Source: an uncultured Pseudomonadales bacterium
GTDB lineage: Bacteria > Pseudomonadota > Gammaproteobacteria > Pseudomonadales > Pseudohongiellaceae
Assembly (NCBI GenBank): GCA_949372635.1
Contig: CASIAB010000005.1
Location: 186,001-250,000, forward strand
Direction of reading: 5' to 3'
Length of the DNA stretch: 64,000 nucleotides
Within the stretch, counting starts at the first letter, position 1. Each line of letters begins with the position of its first letter. This document shows positions 1-9,647 of this stretch, in pieces. Made by a program: the position numbers and the translations under genes. A model generated the notes under the pieces. It had not been told where the DNA came from and did no database searches. It saw only the letters and a list, made by a program, of their open reading frames with translations.

Positions 1-274
1 GGAAATTATCGTCTCTAGCGGCGAAATCAGTTTCTGAATTGACTTCAATAATGACACCAAAGTTGCCATCCTCAGCAATCTTAGTCAGCACCACACCTTC
101 GGAAGCAACACGACTCGCTTTCTTGGCAGCTTTGATACCACTCGCCTTTCGCAAATCATCAATTGCCTTATCCATATCTCCTTCGGCTTCGGTCAATGCC
201 CTCTTACAATCCATCATGCCCAAGCCGGTTCTTTCACGTAACTCTTTAACCATGCCCGCTGTAATATTTGCCAT
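1..274 (-). CDS. tsf: Translation elongation factor Ts (N-terminal part, cut by window edge)
   Basis: EF-Ts is the nucleotide exchange factor that regenerates EF-Tu-GTP in the cytoplasm. The 91 visible residues begin [19 protein letters not shown] and continue through the UBA-like N-terminal domain (MMDCKRAL, then [10 protein letters not shown]) into the start of the core domain ([11 protein letters not shown]), all highly typical. The ATG lies at 274-272. The rest of the gene is beyond base 1. It follows rpsB on the same strand, the conserved rpsB-tsf order, with a terminator-like hairpin between the two genes that probably sets their relative expression. Confidence 0.97.
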   Translation of the reverse strand, partial: MANITAGMVKELRERTGLGMMDCKRALTEAEGDMDKAIDDLRKASGIKAAKKASRVASEGVVLTKIAEDGNFGVIIEVNSETDFAARDDNF

Positions 275-301
275 CTCTTAATGCCTCTTTCTAGTCATCT
301 T

Positions 302-317
302 GAAGAGCGCGCTCTTC
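302..317. repeat. 16-base perfect palindrome in the tsf leader
   Basis: GAAGAGCGCGCTCTTC is its own reverse complement and lies 28 bases before the tsf start. In RNA it would fold into a short GC-rich hairpin. Its role is unknown; it could be an RNA processing or translation control element between rpsB and tsf. Confidence 0.5.
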
Positions 318-332
318 TATTAAATCATCTGT

Positions 333-358
333 AAAAAGGGGGCTATCCGCCCCCTTTA
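333..358 (-). terminator. Terminator/attenuator between rpsB and tsf
   Basis: A perfect 9-base stem (AAAGGGGGC with GCCCCCTTT) and 5-base loop; read on the minus strand it is followed by a run of T. It sits 43 bases after the rpsB stop. The rpsB-tsf gap carries a partial terminator in other gammaproteobacteria, so read-through into tsf is likely. Confidence 0.8.
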
Positions 359-400
359 TCCAACTCTACCCTTACTACTGCTACGCAGGAAATTCTTCTA

Positions 401-1465
401 TTAAGAATCTTTCTGGGCAGCCTTTTTCTTGGCTGGAGCTTTCTTCTTAACAGGTGCCTTCTTAACAGCTACCTTCTTCTTGGCTGGAGCTTTCTTCTTA
501 GCAGAAGCTTCAACTTCCGCTACTACTTCTGCAGGCGCAGCTTCAACTTCAACTTCCGCTACCACTTCTGCAGGCGCAGCTTCAGCTTCAACTTCCGCTA
601 CTTCTTCTGCAGGCGCAGCTTCAGCTTCAACTTCCGCTACCACTTCTGCAGGAGCTTCTTCTACAGGCGCAGCTTCGGCTTCGATTGCTGCCTCTGCAGC
701 CGGCGCCGCTTCTATTTCTACTGTAGCTTCAGCAGCTGCATCATCTTCTATCTCGATGAATTCGCTATTTCCGCCGGCAGGGCCATTTCTCTCACGCCCT
801 TCAACACAAGCATCGGCGATCGCTTCTACATACAACTGAATTGCACGTATCGCATCATCGTTACCTGGAATTACGGTAGTGACACCGTCAGGGTTACTAT
901 TGGTGTCAACGATACCAATCACTGGGATCTTCAGGTTGTTCGCTTCAGTAACAGCAATACGCTCATGATCTACGTCGACTACGAATATCGCGTCAGGCAA
1001 GCCACCCATATCCTTAATACCACCGATACTGCGCTCAAGTTTTTCCTTGGCGCGAGTTCGCATTAGAGCTTCTTTCTTGCTCAAACGGCTCAATGTGCCA
1101 TCTGTTTCTTGCTGCTCAAGATCTTTGAGACGCTTAATAGAACCACGAATAGTCTTGTAGTTAGTCAACATACCACCGAGCCAGCGATGATTTACATAGG
1201 GCATTCCTGCGCGTTCTGCTTCCTGCTTAATAATTTTGTTAGCCGCTCGCTTCGTGCCGACGAAAAGAATTTTCCTTTTCTTTTCAGCAAGATAGGATAC
1301 TTCTTCAAGTGCGGAATTGAGCGCAGGAACGGTGTGCTCGAGGTTGATGATGTGAATTTTGTTTCTGGAGCCAAATATATATGGATCCATTTTTGGGTTC
1401 CAATAGCGACACTGGTGCCCAAAATGCACTCCTGCACGGAGCATATCTTTCATATTTACAGTCAT
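401..1465 (-). CDS. rpsB: 30S ribosomal protein S2 with long acidic/basic C-terminal extension
   Basis: Binds 16S rRNA in the 30S head-body junction and recruits S1. Residues 1-226 are ordinary S2 ([45 protein letters not shown]). The ATG at 1465 is chosen because S2 proteins start there and GAAGGA lies just upstream; a longer frame to 1543 has no homologous support. The product is 354 residues against about 240 usually. The extra part is an acidic Ala/Glu/Pro/Val section of 13-residue repeats ([13 protein letters not shown]-like) followed by a Lys/Ala/Pro tail ([10 protein letters not shown]) resembling histone H1. The tail is in frame with an intact core. Divergent from map. Confidence 0.96.
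   Translation of the reverse strand: MTVNMKDMLRAGVHFGHQCRYWNPKMDPYIFGSRNKIHIINLEHTVPALNSALEEVSYLAEKKRKILFVGTKRAANKIIKQEAERAGMPYVNHRWLGGMLTNYKTIRGSIKRLKDLEQQETDGTLSRLSKKEALMRTRAKEKLERSIGGIKDMGGLPDAIFVVDVDHERIAVTEANNLKIPVIGIVDTNSNPDGVTTVIPGNDDAIRAIQLYVEAIADACVEGRERNGPAGGNSEFIEIEDDAAAEATVEIEAAPAAEAAIEAEAAPVEEAPAEVVAEVEAEAAPAEEVAEVEAEAAPAEVVAEVEVEAAPAEVVAEVEASAKKKAPAKKKVAVKKAPVKKKAPAKKKAAQKDS
513..652. repeat. 39-base tandem repeat inside rpsB
   Basis: Three near-identical 39-base units start at 513, 552 and 591 and a partial fourth at 630. Each codes for the 13-residue acidic unit of the S2 extension, so copy changes keep the frame. Confidence 0.85.
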
Positions 1466-1868
1466 GTTGTTTCCTTCGGTTTGGGTTAGGCCTCCATACA
1501 CCCCATGGCTCAACCAATCTGAAATACAGCTACAGAGAGGCACCCAGAACTCATGTGACGGTGTATGTGCGACGTTAGTTAAGTTTAATTTTAGCCTTCA
1601 AGACCCCTTACCCCCACCAGACTCATATGAGAGTTGGAGGCAGCAACCGAGAAAACGCGCAGCTTTATACCACAATAGCGCTGCTACTGAAAGAAAATAT
1701 CACATTCAGACTAAAGAGAAAATGCTCGCTACGGCCCGTGCCAAGCCGGCTTCATACACACCCGAAAACCCGCAGCCCCTGTTACAAAGGTTGCTCCTGC
1801 ATTACAATACTAAGCATTTGCCGTTATCGGTCTTATCCTTAACAACTTTGGAAATAACTGGCACCTCA
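1466..1868. other. Divergent intergenic region rpsB/map (403 bases)
   Basis: Holds the promoters of both rpsB (minus) and map (plus). Long frames run through it only as upstream extensions of the two genes and show no family likeness. TACAAT near 1803-1808 is a plausible -10 box for map, but I cannot fix a -35 box at good spacing. No RNA gene or repeat seen. Confidence 0.5.
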
Positions 1869-2642
1869 ATGACGATTCATATTAAAACAGCGGACGACAT
1901 TGTGAAAATGCGGGTAGCGGGCAAGCTGGCATCCGAAGTCTTGGAAATGATAGGTCCGCACGTGCAGCCTGGAGTTAGCACAGGCGAGCTGGATAAGATT
2001 TGTCACAACTACATCGTCGATGTACAGAAGGCCATCCCAGCCCCACTGAATTATAATGGCTTTCCTAAATCTATCTGCACCTCGGTAAACCACGTCATTT
2101 GTCACGGCATTCCCAGCGATGGTAAGACCCTCAAGGCAGGCGACACCATAAATATCGATGTCACTGTCATAAAAGATGGTTTCCATGGCGACACCAGCAA
2201 AATGTTCTGCGTCGGCGAAGTACCCAAGCATGCAAAACGCCTCATCAAAGTCACGCAGGAATGTCTGTATAAGGCAATCGACATCGTCAAGCCCGGCATT
2301 ACACTCGGCGATATCGGATACATTATTCAGCAGCACGGCGAAGCCCATAATTATTCGATCGTGAGGGAGTATTGCGGACATGGCATCGGGCGCATTTTTC
2401 ATGAAGAACCCCAGGTACTTCATTTCGGCAGGCCTAACAGCGGAACGACTCTCGTGGAAGGTATGACATTCACAATCGAGCCTATGTTAAATGCAGGGAG
2501 CCGCTACACTAAGCTATCTAAAAAAGACGGCTGGACGGTGACCACTAAAGATCGAAGACTGTCGGCGCAGTGGGAACACACAATGGCTGTCAACAATAAT
2601 GGCTGTGAGGTCTTTACTAGACGCTCCGACGAATCATTTTGA
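1869..2642 (+). CDS. map: Methionine aminopeptidase, type I
   Basis: Removes the N-terminal Met from new proteins. 257 residues, the usual type I size. Metal ligands are visible in family order: NIDVTVIKDGFHGDTSKMF (two Asp), GHGIGRIFHEEP (His), FTIEPM (Glu) and AQWEHTMAV (Glu). The ATG at 1869 begins MTIHIKTADDIVKMR, as in the family; the 135 residues of open frame before it are non-homologous. The stop TGA overlaps the glnD start TTG (TTGA), so map and glnD are translationally coupled, as in Pseudomonas and E. coli order. Confidence 0.97.
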   Translation: MTIHIKTADDIVKMRVAGKLASEVLEMIGPHVQPGVSTGELDKICHNYIVDVQKAIPAPLNYNGFPKSICTSVNHVICHGIPSDGKTLKAGDTINIDVTVIKDGFHGDTSKMFCVGEVPKHAKRLIKVTQECLYKAIDIVKPGITLGDIGYIIQQHGEAHNYSIVREYCGHGIGRIFHEEPQVLHFGRPNSGTTLVEGMTFTIEPMLNAGSRYTKLSKKDGWTVTTKDRRLSAQWEHTMAVNNNGCEVFTRRSDESF

Positions 2643-5356
2643 ATCCAGATACGCTCGCGATCGATGAAGAATACAGCGATGACGGTTTTGAGCTCGGCGC
2701 CAAGCTGCTCGATATTGCAGCTCTGCAGGTTGAACTGAGTAGCACTAGCAATCTAGTCCAGCCACTTAAACAGGCCATAGAGACAGCTAACAAGATCCTG
2801 GATGAACGTTACAAAGCAAATCTCAGCATCACCGAGATAGTATCCGGCCGCGCCTGGGCAATAGATCAAATCCTAAAGCTCGCTTGGCAGGCTCAGCCAT
2901 GGCAGAACGAAAAAGACATCTCACTTGTAGCAGTTGGTGGTTATGGCCGCGGCGAACTACTCCCCCATTCCGACATCGATTTATTGATTCTCACTCGCAG
3001 CGATAATATTAGCGGTTATAAGAGCTGTATTAGTTCATTCTGTGCCCTGCTGTGGGATATCGGTCTCGAGATTGGCCAGAGCGTTCGCTCCATCAAGCAG
3101 TGCAAGAACGAAGCTATCACTGACATAACCGTGGCCACCGCGCTGATGGAATCACGTACGATCTATGGCCCAGCAGAATTGCATAGCGAGATGTACGCCC
3201 TAACTACTGGAAAACGTGTCTGGCCGATCAAAAAATTTCTGCGTGCAAAGTGGGACGAGCAAAACGCACGCCATCAGAAATATCATGATATCGATTATGC
3301 GCTCGAGCCTAATGTTAAAACATCACCCGGTGGCCTTCGAGACATTCAGACTATCGCATGGGTAGCGAAGCGGCATTTTGGTGCTTGTTCGTTTCAGGAT
3401 CTAGTCGATGCTGGCTTCCTCAAAGAATCTGAGATGACAATGCTTCACAAAGGGCAGCAGTTTCTTTGGAAGCTCCGCTATGGCCTGCACTTTATTGAGG
3501 GCCGGCGCGAAGATCGCTTATTGTTCGATAAGCAGAGAGAACTAGCGAAACTTTTCGGCTATAAGGATGACGATAAGAGTCTCGGTGTCGAGAAGCTGAT
3601 GAAGCAGTATTACCGTGCAGTTGCGAATATGCGGGCGCTCAACGATGTGCTACTGCAGCACTTCGACGAGGCGATACTGCGCGAGGGTGAACGCGTAAAG
3701 ATTGACAAAATAAACAACCGCTTCCAAATTAGGAATGACTACATCGAGGCGATAAGCCCCAATGTCTTCAAGCTCTACCCATCAGCGCTAATAGAAATTT
3801 TCGTATTGATGGCACAGAACCCAAATATCCAGGCGATTCGCGCGTCGACAGTTCGCCTGCTGCGCGACAATAGACGCCTCATTGACGAAGAATATAGACA
3901 CGATATTCGTAACGTTACTCTATTCATGGAACTCATACGCGCTCCCCACAAGATGACGCTGCAGATTCGGAGGATGGCACGCTATGGAATTCTAGGTAGG
4001 TACCTGCCGGAATTTGAGCAGATAACAGGACAGATGCAACACGACCTTTTCCATATCTACACTGTAGATGCCCACACACTACAAGTAGTCGAGAACATGC
4101 GACGGTTTAGACTACCCGATGCCGATGAAAAATATCCGATAGCAGCACATATACATAAGAATCTTCCGAAAGTGGAATTGCTGTATATCGCTGGCCTGTA
4201 TCACGACATCGCTAAGGGCCGTGGTGGTGATCACTCTGCCCTAGGCATGAAAGATGCCGAAGATTTCTGTGTTCGACATAGACTCAGTGCTTGGGACACC
4301 AAGCTGGTCGTATGGCTAGTCAGCAAGCACTTGTTCATGTCGATGACAGCTCAACGCAGAGACATCAACGACCCCGAGGTTATTTATGAGTTCGCCACAT
4401 TGATGGGCGACAAGTTACATCTCGACTATCTGTATGCTATGACGGTGGCTGACATTCGCGCGACCAATCCTGAATTATGGAATAGCTGGCGTGCGAGCCT
4501 GATGAAGCAGCTGTATTTGAATACGAAACGCGCTCTGCGACTCGGGCTCGAAAACCCACGCAATAGAAAAGAGCGTATTAGTGACAAGAAGGAGACATCT
4601 CTCTATAAGCTGGCCGAACATGGCATGGACGAAGAGCGAATTCAGCAAATTTGGGCCAATGCCAACAACGAATACTTCTTGCGCGAATCAGCGGCAAATA
4701 TCGTTTGGCATACAGAAGCCATCGCTTCGTTTTCCGAATCGGGATCTTTAGTAACAACCGACTGTTTGATTAAAAACGCGCTCGAAGGCGCCACACAAAT
4801 ATTTATCTACACGAAGAATAGTAATTACCTCTTCGCGAAAACTGCAGCAGCATTCGAAAAATTGAACCTAAATATTCAAGGTGCACGAATCTTTACGTCA
4901 GACAACGACTATTGCATGGACACTTATACGGTACTCGAAGCTTCAGGAAAGCCGGTGGGCGAAAACCCGGAGCGCCTCGCTGAAATTGAAAAAGTGGTCA
5001 CGCAATATCTCAACTCAGATATGGAGACTATCTCGCCCTCACGCATTCGTCGCACTCGTAAGGACAAATATTTCAGTCACACAATTGATATCAATTGGCT
5101 TAATTCGCCTAACAGGGATTATTCGACCGTCGAGATTAACTGCCCTGACCAATCAGGAATTCTCGCCAGCATAGGCAAGACCTTTGCGGACCATCAAATA
5201 AATCTTCGGGATGCACGCATCACTACTCTTGGCGAACGCGTAGAAGATTTGTTTTTTGTCACCGACCAGTCCAACAAACCTATTGGTGATAAAGACCTAA
5301 TAGCTAAGATAATCTCAGAACTGAAAATCGGCCTCGAGCAACGACTCGACACCTAG
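2639..5356 (+). CDS. glnD: Bifunctional PII uridylyltransferase/uridylyl-removing enzyme
   Basis: Senses glutamine and adds or removes UMP on PII proteins, setting glutamine synthetase activity and NtrC signalling. 905 residues (E. coli 890). Domains in order: nucleotidyltransferase with GGYGRGELLPHSDIDLLIL at about 100-118; GlnD linker; HD domain with LYHDIAKGRGGDHS near 517-530; two C-terminal ACT domains at about 719-790 and 825-900 (NCPDQSGILASIG). All key residues present. The start is TTG at 2639, four bases inside map; there is no better in-frame start nearby that keeps the N-terminal region, so I accept it. Confidence 0.96.
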   Translation: MNPDTLAIDEEYSDDGFELGAKLLDIAALQVELSSTSNLVQPLKQAIETANKILDERYKANLSITEIVSGRAWAIDQILKLAWQAQPWQNEKDISLVAVGGYGRGELLPHSDIDLLILTRSDNISGYKSCISSFCALLWDIGLEIGQSVRSIKQCKNEAITDITVATALMESRTIYGPAELHSEMYALTTGKRVWPIKKFLRAKWDEQNARHQKYHDIDYALEPNVKTSPGGLRDIQTIAWVAKRHFGACSFQDLVDAGFLKESEMTMLHKGQQFLWKLRYGLHFIEGRREDRLLFDKQRELAKLFGYKDDDKSLGVEKLMKQYYRAVANMRALNDVLLQHFDEAILREGERVKIDKINNRFQIRNDYIEAISPNVFKLYPSALIEIFVLMAQNPNIQAIRASTVRLLRDNRRLIDEEYRHDIRNVTLFMELIRAPHKMTLQIRRMARYGILGRYLPEFEQITGQMQHDLFHIYTVDAHTLQVVENMRRFRLPDADEKYPIAAHIHKNLPKVELLYIAGLYHDIAKGRGGDHSALGMKDAEDFCVRHRLSAWDTKLVVWLVSKHLFMSMTAQRRDINDPEVIYEFATLMGDKLHLDYLYAMTVADIRATNPELWNSWRASLMKQLYLNTKRALRLGLENPRNRKERISDKKETSLYKLAEHGMDEERIQQIWANANNEYFLRESAANIVWHTEAIASFSESGSLVTTDCLIKNALEGATQIFIYTKNSNYLFAKTAAAFEKLNLNIQGARIFTSDNDYCMDTYTVLEASGKPVGENPERLAEIEKVVTQYLNSDMETISPSRIRRTRKDKYFSHTIDINWLNSPNRDYSTVEINCPDQSGILASIGKTFADHQINLRDARITTLGERVEDLFFVTDQSNKPIGDKDLIAKIISELKIGLEQRLDT

Positions 5357-5394
5357 CTAATCATTAAAATTTTAGACAATATAGTAAACCAATC

Positions 5395-5742
5395 ATGACT
5401 ACGCTCTATGGAATCAACAACTGCAACACCATCAAGAAGACGCGCTCCCTGCTTACAGAATTGGGAGTTGACTACGACTTTTATGACTACAAAAAGCTTG
5501 GCTGTGACGAAGTGCTTATTAAGAAATTCCTTAAGCACTTCGACTTCAAGTCACTCGTCAACACGCGAGGAACAACCTGGCGAAAATTACCCGATGCTGT
5601 AAAAAAAAATCTGAGCGAGGCGTCCGCCATCAGAATTATGAGCGAGAACAGTTCGATCATTAAGCGACCGATCATCGAAAGCCAAGGCAAATGGCTTCTC
5701 GGGTTCGACATGGAAGAAATTCAAGCATTAGCGCAATATTAA
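5395..5742 (+). CDS. ArsC/Spx-family thioredoxin-fold protein (YffB-like)
   Basis: 115 residues with the ArsC/Spx fold: MTTLYGINNCNTIKK places one Cys at residue 10 with a basic residue five on, and RGTTWRKL and IKRPIIES match the family core. It is the YffB type, found next to dapD/dapE in gammaproteobacteria, rather than a true arsenate reductase with the full Cys set. The family's physiological role is poorly defined; a glutathione-dependent thiol role has been suggested. It sits 38 bases after glnD and 20 before dapD, probably in one transcript. Confidence 0.88.
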   Translation: MTTLYGINNCNTIKKTRSLLTELGVDYDFYDYKKLGCDEVLIKKFLKHFDFKSLVNTRGTTWRKLPDAVKKNLSEASAIRIMSENSSIIKRPIIESQGKWLLGFDMEEIQALAQY

Positions 5743-5762
5743 GGGACAAGGAACAACACACT

Positions 5763-6806
5763 ATGAACGATACGGCAATACATAGCCTAGGCTTGGGCCT
5801 GGCAACTCGCAATGCTAAAAACGAGATCATCGAAGTCTACTATCCAGCACCACTGCTGAGCCCGGATGCAGCCCTGGCCAGCTTGTTACTGGCTAATTGT
5901 GCAATTCAATCAGGGGAAAATGCTGTTTCAGAGATCGATGAGACATCAGCACGCGCACTTGTGACTAAATTACTTGAAGCCAAATTTACTGAACATGCCG
6001 AGCAGGTTCAGCAAATCAACGAGGGCCAAGGCCAGCTCATCCTCTGCGTGCTATTTACAGACAGTACTCCTACAAGCGTAGCAGAAGCCTATCTGAAGCT
6101 TCACCTACTCTCGCATCGTCTCTGTAAACCACATTCGCTTAATCTTGAAGGACTGTTTGCCGTATTGCATAACCTAGCCTGGACTAACGAAGGCGCAATC
6201 GACTTGGAAGAACTGCCCGAACGCCAGTTAGCAGCAAGACTGCGTGGTACAGCCCTTGAAGTTGCCTCTGTGGACAAGTTTCCCAAGATGACTAGTTATG
6301 TCGTTCCTGCAGGTGTCCGCATTGCCCATACGGCCCGAGTTCGTCTCGGAGCATATCTCGGAGCCGGCACGACTGTCATGCACGAAGGCTTCGTGAATTT
6401 CAATGCAGGCACGCAGGGGCCAGCGATGGTAGAAGGTCGTATTTCGGCTGGTGTTATGGTGGGCGCAAATAGCGACCTTGGTGGGGGCTGCAGCACCATG
6501 GGTACCCTCTCCGGAGGCGGCACCCAAGTTATTACTGTAGGCGAGAACTGCTTGATTGGCGCCAATGCGGGAATAGGCATCCCTCTAGCTAATGGCTGCA
6601 CAGTAGAGGCTGGCTTGTACCTTACAGCTGGCACCAAATTAAATGTACTCGGGACCGATGGCGCATTACTAAAAACAGTAAAAGCGAAAGAACTGGTCGG
6701 TGTCGAAGACCTGCTTTTCAGACGCAACTCACTTTCCGGTAGCGTCGAATGCGTATCTCTAAAATCATCAATCATCCTTAACGATGACCTGCACACGCAT
6801 AACTAA
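5763..6806 (+). CDS. dapD: 2,3,4,5-tetrahydropyridine-2,6-dicarboxylate N-succinyltransferase
   Basis: Succinylates tetrahydrodipicolinate in the succinylase branch of lysine and peptidoglycan precursor synthesis. 347 residues, the long Pseudomonas-type DapD. The left-handed beta-helix hexapeptide region is clear at about 215-310 (VRLGAYLGAGTTVMHEGFVN, then GANSDLGGGCSTMGTLSGGG, GANAGIGIPLANGCTVEAGL). The ATG at 5763 has AAGGA upstream and matches family N-termini; the frame before it overlaps the previous gene. dapE follows 53 bases later, so consecutive lysine steps are together. Confidence 0.96.
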   Translation: MNDTAIHSLGLGLATRNAKNEIIEVYYPAPLLSPDAALASLLLANCAIQSGENAVSEIDETSARALVTKLLEAKFTEHAEQVQQINEGQGQLILCVLFTDSTPTSVAEAYLKLHLLSHRLCKPHSLNLEGLFAVLHNLAWTNEGAIDLEELPERQLAARLRGTALEVASVDKFPKMTSYVVPAGVRIAHTARVRLGAYLGAGTTVMHEGFVNFNAGTQGPAMVEGRISAGVMVGANSDLGGGCSTMGTLSGGGTQVITVGENCLIGANAGIGIPLANGCTVEAGLYLTAGTKLNVLGTDGALLKTVKAKELVGVEDLLFRRNSLSGSVECVSLKSSIILNDDLHTHN

Positions 6807-6859
6807 CGTATGCAGAGCAGTTAAATAAATAACAACTTTCAGAAGATGAAGAAAATATC

Positions 6860-7984
6860 ATGAGCAAAACTCTCGAACTAGCGCAGCAGCTTATTCAACG
6901 CCCCTCTGTAACACCACTGGATGAGGGTTGCCAGGAGCTGATCGCCAAGCGACTAAAAGCCATCGGATTCAATGTTGAGACACTTCAATTTGAGGACGTG
7001 ACAAATTTATGGGCAACACTAGGTAGTAGCGGCCCACTATTCGTCTTCGCAGGCCATACCGATGTCGTGCCGACTGGTCCGGAGAACAGCTGGCTGTATC
7101 CGCCATTTAGCGCCACAGTTGCCGATGGCTTTTTGCATGGCCGAGGCGCTGCCGATATGAAGGGCAGCATCGCTGCGATGGTAACTGCAGTCGAACGCTT
7201 CATGGCAGTGTCTGAGCTCAATGCCCGTATTGGTTTCCTCATCACCAGCGATGAAGAAGGCATTGCCGTAAACGGCACGCAAAAGGTGATCAAAGAACTA
7301 GGCGATCGAAATATCAAAATAGATTACTGCCTAGTTGGAGAGCCAAGCAGCAGCGAGGAGCTGGGCGATACTGTCAAGATCGGGCGACGCGGCTCATTAG
7401 GCGCGAAGCTTGTCATAACTGGTACTCAGGGTCACGTGGCCTATCCACAACTTGCGATCAATCCAATACATAAGATCTTGCCAGTGTTAACACACCTAAC
7501 CGATATAACTTGGGACGAAGGTAATGCCTCCTTTCCGGCAACCAGCTTTCAGATTTCGAATATCAATGCGGGAACTGGCGCCACCAACGTCATTCCAGGA
7601 CAAATACAGATCGTCTTTAACTTCCGCTTTTCGACAGAGATAGATGCGCCCACCATTAAATCTCGAGTAACACAGCTGCTCGACGAAGCTGAACTTAATT
7701 ATCAGCTAGATTGGAATCTATGGGGAAATCCTTTTTTGACTAACACCGGTAAGCTTGTCGAAGCCGTTTCCGAAAGCATTCAGAAAAATTGCGGATACGA
7801 CACCGAGCGCTCGACTGCCGGGGGTACTTCCGATGGCCGCTTTATCGCACCCACTGGGGCTGAAGTCGTTGAACTCGGACCCTGCAATGCGACTATTCAT
7901 CAGGTCGACGAGAAAATAACCGTTGCCGAACTAGACACGCTATCAGATGTCTACCAGAGCGTACTTCAGGCGATTGTGAACTAG
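6860..7984 (+). CDS. dapE: Succinyl-diaminopimelate desuccinylase
   Basis: Zinc peptidase-like enzyme that frees LL-diaminopimelate for lysine and cell wall synthesis. 374 residues. M20 metal ligands are in place: FAGHTDVVPTGP (His66, Asp68), GRGAADMKGS (Asp99), TSDEEG (Glu132 and Glu133), and the C-terminal ATIHQVDE His. ATG at 6860. It converges with rsmJ with a 16-base gap, so this ends the map-glnD-dapD-dapE block. Confidence 0.96.
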   Translation: MSKTLELAQQLIQRPSVTPLDEGCQELIAKRLKAIGFNVETLQFEDVTNLWATLGSSGPLFVFAGHTDVVPTGPENSWLYPPFSATVADGFLHGRGAADMKGSIAAMVTAVERFMAVSELNARIGFLITSDEEGIAVNGTQKVIKELGDRNIKIDYCLVGEPSSSEELGDTVKIGRRGSLGAKLVITGTQGHVAYPQLAINPIHKILPVLTHLTDITWDEGNASFPATSFQISNINAGTGATNVIPGQIQIVFNFRFSTEIDAPTIKSRVTQLLDEAELNYQLDWNLWGNPFLTNTGKLVEAVSESIQKNCGYDTERSTAGGTSDGRFIAPTGAEVVELGPCNATIHQVDEKITVAELDTLSDVYQSVLQAIVN

Positions 7985-8000
7985 TCTCTAACTCGTTGCC

Positions 8001-8774
8001 CTAAGCGATAAGATAAACGTCGTAACGGCTACTGCTTCCCTTAAACTCTATGTCTGGTTTATCTGACCCAAGATAAGGCGAAAGCTTCGCTCGTTTAACA
8101 ACTACTCGCTTCTTCGCGAGCAGTTTCGCGCAATCAAGTAGCTCTGCTCCATCGGTTTGATGACCAAGCAGTTGCTGCAACGCAGCCATATCTTTCTTTA
8201 CCTTCGCGCTATTGCGCCTCTGGGGGAACATGGGGTCCAGATAGACAACATCGAACTGCTTTGAGTCATCTGCGAATACCAGCAAGTCGCCAAAGTGTAG
8301 CTTCATTCTCCGCAAGATAGTGTCAATTTCCTCACCGTAGTAGCCAGTTCGAGCTAATCCGTCTGCCAAGAGTGCATGCACCACTGCCGAGCGCTCTAAC
8401 AATAAAACTTCGCACCCTAGGCTAGCCATAAGGAATGCGTCCTTGCCCAAACCTGCAGTTGCATCCAGTACCACAGGTCTCTGACTACCTTTGATTCCCA
8501 ATGCCTTGGCTATATTTTGACTTCTGATCGAGCTATTCGCACGATAGTTCAGTTTAGCATCGGAGAAATCAACATACAGCTCTCCAGTTTTAGTACCGCC
8601 AGTAGTCTGCAATATTAGTTTTGAGTCATGGTAGGCTAGAAGATAGTCAAAACTAGTAACTTCTCTAGGAGAGTAGGAAGATGGCAATTCTAAAGTGGGC
8701 AAATCGAGATCAGTAGACAGATTGATTTCTCGTCCTGTCGAATCGGAAGCTGATCTAACGACCGCTACTTTCAC
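8001..8774 (-). CDS. rsmJ: 16S rRNA (guanine-1516-N2)-methyltransferase
   Basis: SAM-dependent methylation of G1516 in 16S rRNA. 257 residues; LDATAGLGKDAF at about 103-114 is the SAM loop and YLDPMFPQRR the catalytic motif IV region. The start codon is GTG at 8774, and the preceding uppP stop TGA overlaps it (GTGA), indicating translational coupling. An alternative later start cannot be ruled out, since the first 30 residues are weakly conserved. Confidence 0.93.
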   Translation of the reverse strand: MKVAVVRSASDSTGREINLSTDLDLPTLELPSSYSPREVTSFDYLLAYHDSKLILQTTGGTKTGELYVDFSDAKLNYRANSSIRSQNIAKALGIKGSQRPVVLDATAGLGKDAFLMASLGCEVLLLERSAVVHALLADGLARTGYYGEEIDTILRRMKLHFGDLLVFADDSKQFDVVYLDPMFPQRRNSAKVKKDMAALQQLLGHQTDGAELLDCAKLLAKKRVVVKRAKLSPYLGSDKPDIEFKGSSSRYDVYLIA

Positions 8775-9610
8775 AAGGCTAGGAGTATGAGCACAATACC
8801 GAGCAGGACTCGATATATAACAAAAGGCAGGAAACCGATTCTCTCAATCAATTGCAAAAAGTAGTGAATACACAAGTACGCGACCACTGCTGAGATAAAG
8901 ATGGCATATAGCAAGACAAGCCATTCAACAGACTCTGTGTCTGTCTCTAGCAATTGTATGGCTCTTAGTAAGCCTGAGGCTGCAATAATCGGTATCGCGA
9001 GCAAGAAAGAAAAACGTGTGGCGGCGGCTCGATCCAGATTACAAAAAAGCGCGGCAGTAATTGTTACGCCTGAGCGAGAAGTGCCAGGGATCAGTGAGAG
9101 TACTTGAGAGAACCCTATCAGCAACGCTGTTTTCCAATTCATGTCAGTCAACGTGAGTTGCTTTCCACCGGAGCGGTCCGATACAAATAACAATAGCCCA
9201 AAAACAATGGATGTAATGCCAATGAGTATAAGCGAACGACCGTACTGCTCTATCTGCATGGCGAATAGCAAACCACTAAGTCCTGCTGGAATCGTAGCGG
9301 CAAGTAGCATCCACGCGAGTTTAGAATCTTGGGAATGTTTTCTTTGAAATACGCTCAATGTCAGAGCAAAGACAAGACGCTGCAAGTCGCCTTTGAAGTA
9401 AACTAATACTGCGAATAATGTTCCCACATGTACAGCAATATCGAAGGTAAGACCCTGATCTTTCCAAGCAAATATAACTGAGGGCAAGATTAAATGCCCC
9501 GAGGAAGAAATGGGCAGAAATTCCGTGGCCCCTTGGAGCACAGCCAAGATAGTTACCTGAAAAAAATCTAGCCCCAGTATCTCCAATGTAATCCTTACGC
9601 CCCTTGCCAT
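8771..9610 (-). CDS. uppP: Undecaprenyl-diphosphatase
   Basis: Inner membrane enzyme that recycles the undecaprenyl carrier lipid for peptidoglycan and surface polymers. 279 residues, multi-spanning. The two family motifs are present: GATEFLPISSSGH at about 28-40 and PGTSRSGVTI near 174. The N-terminus reads MARGVRITLEILGLDFFQV; a shorter start a few residues inside is possible. Overlaps rsmJ by four bases. Confidence 0.95.
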   Translation of the reverse strand: MARGVRITLEILGLDFFQVTILAVLQGATEFLPISSSGHLILPSVIFAWKDQGLTFDIAVHVGTLFAVLVYFKGDLQRLVFALTLSVFQRKHSQDSKLAWMLLAATIPAGLSGLLFAMQIEQYGRSLILIGITSIVFGLLLFVSDRSGGKQLTLTDMNWKTALLIGFSQVLSLIPGTSRSGVTITAALFCNLDRAAATRFSFLLAIPIIAASGLLRAIQLLETDTESVEWLVLLYAIFISAVVAYLCIHYFLQLIERIGFLPFVIYRVLLGIVLILLAL

Positions 9611-9647
9611 TTCTGCTTAGCGATATTACTGGCCGCTATGAATCAGA

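Noticed and set aside
1464-1868. A 135-residue N-terminal extension on methionine aminopeptidase
   Set aside because: The open frame before ATG 1869 has no likeness to Map extensions and overlaps the rpsB promoter and start.
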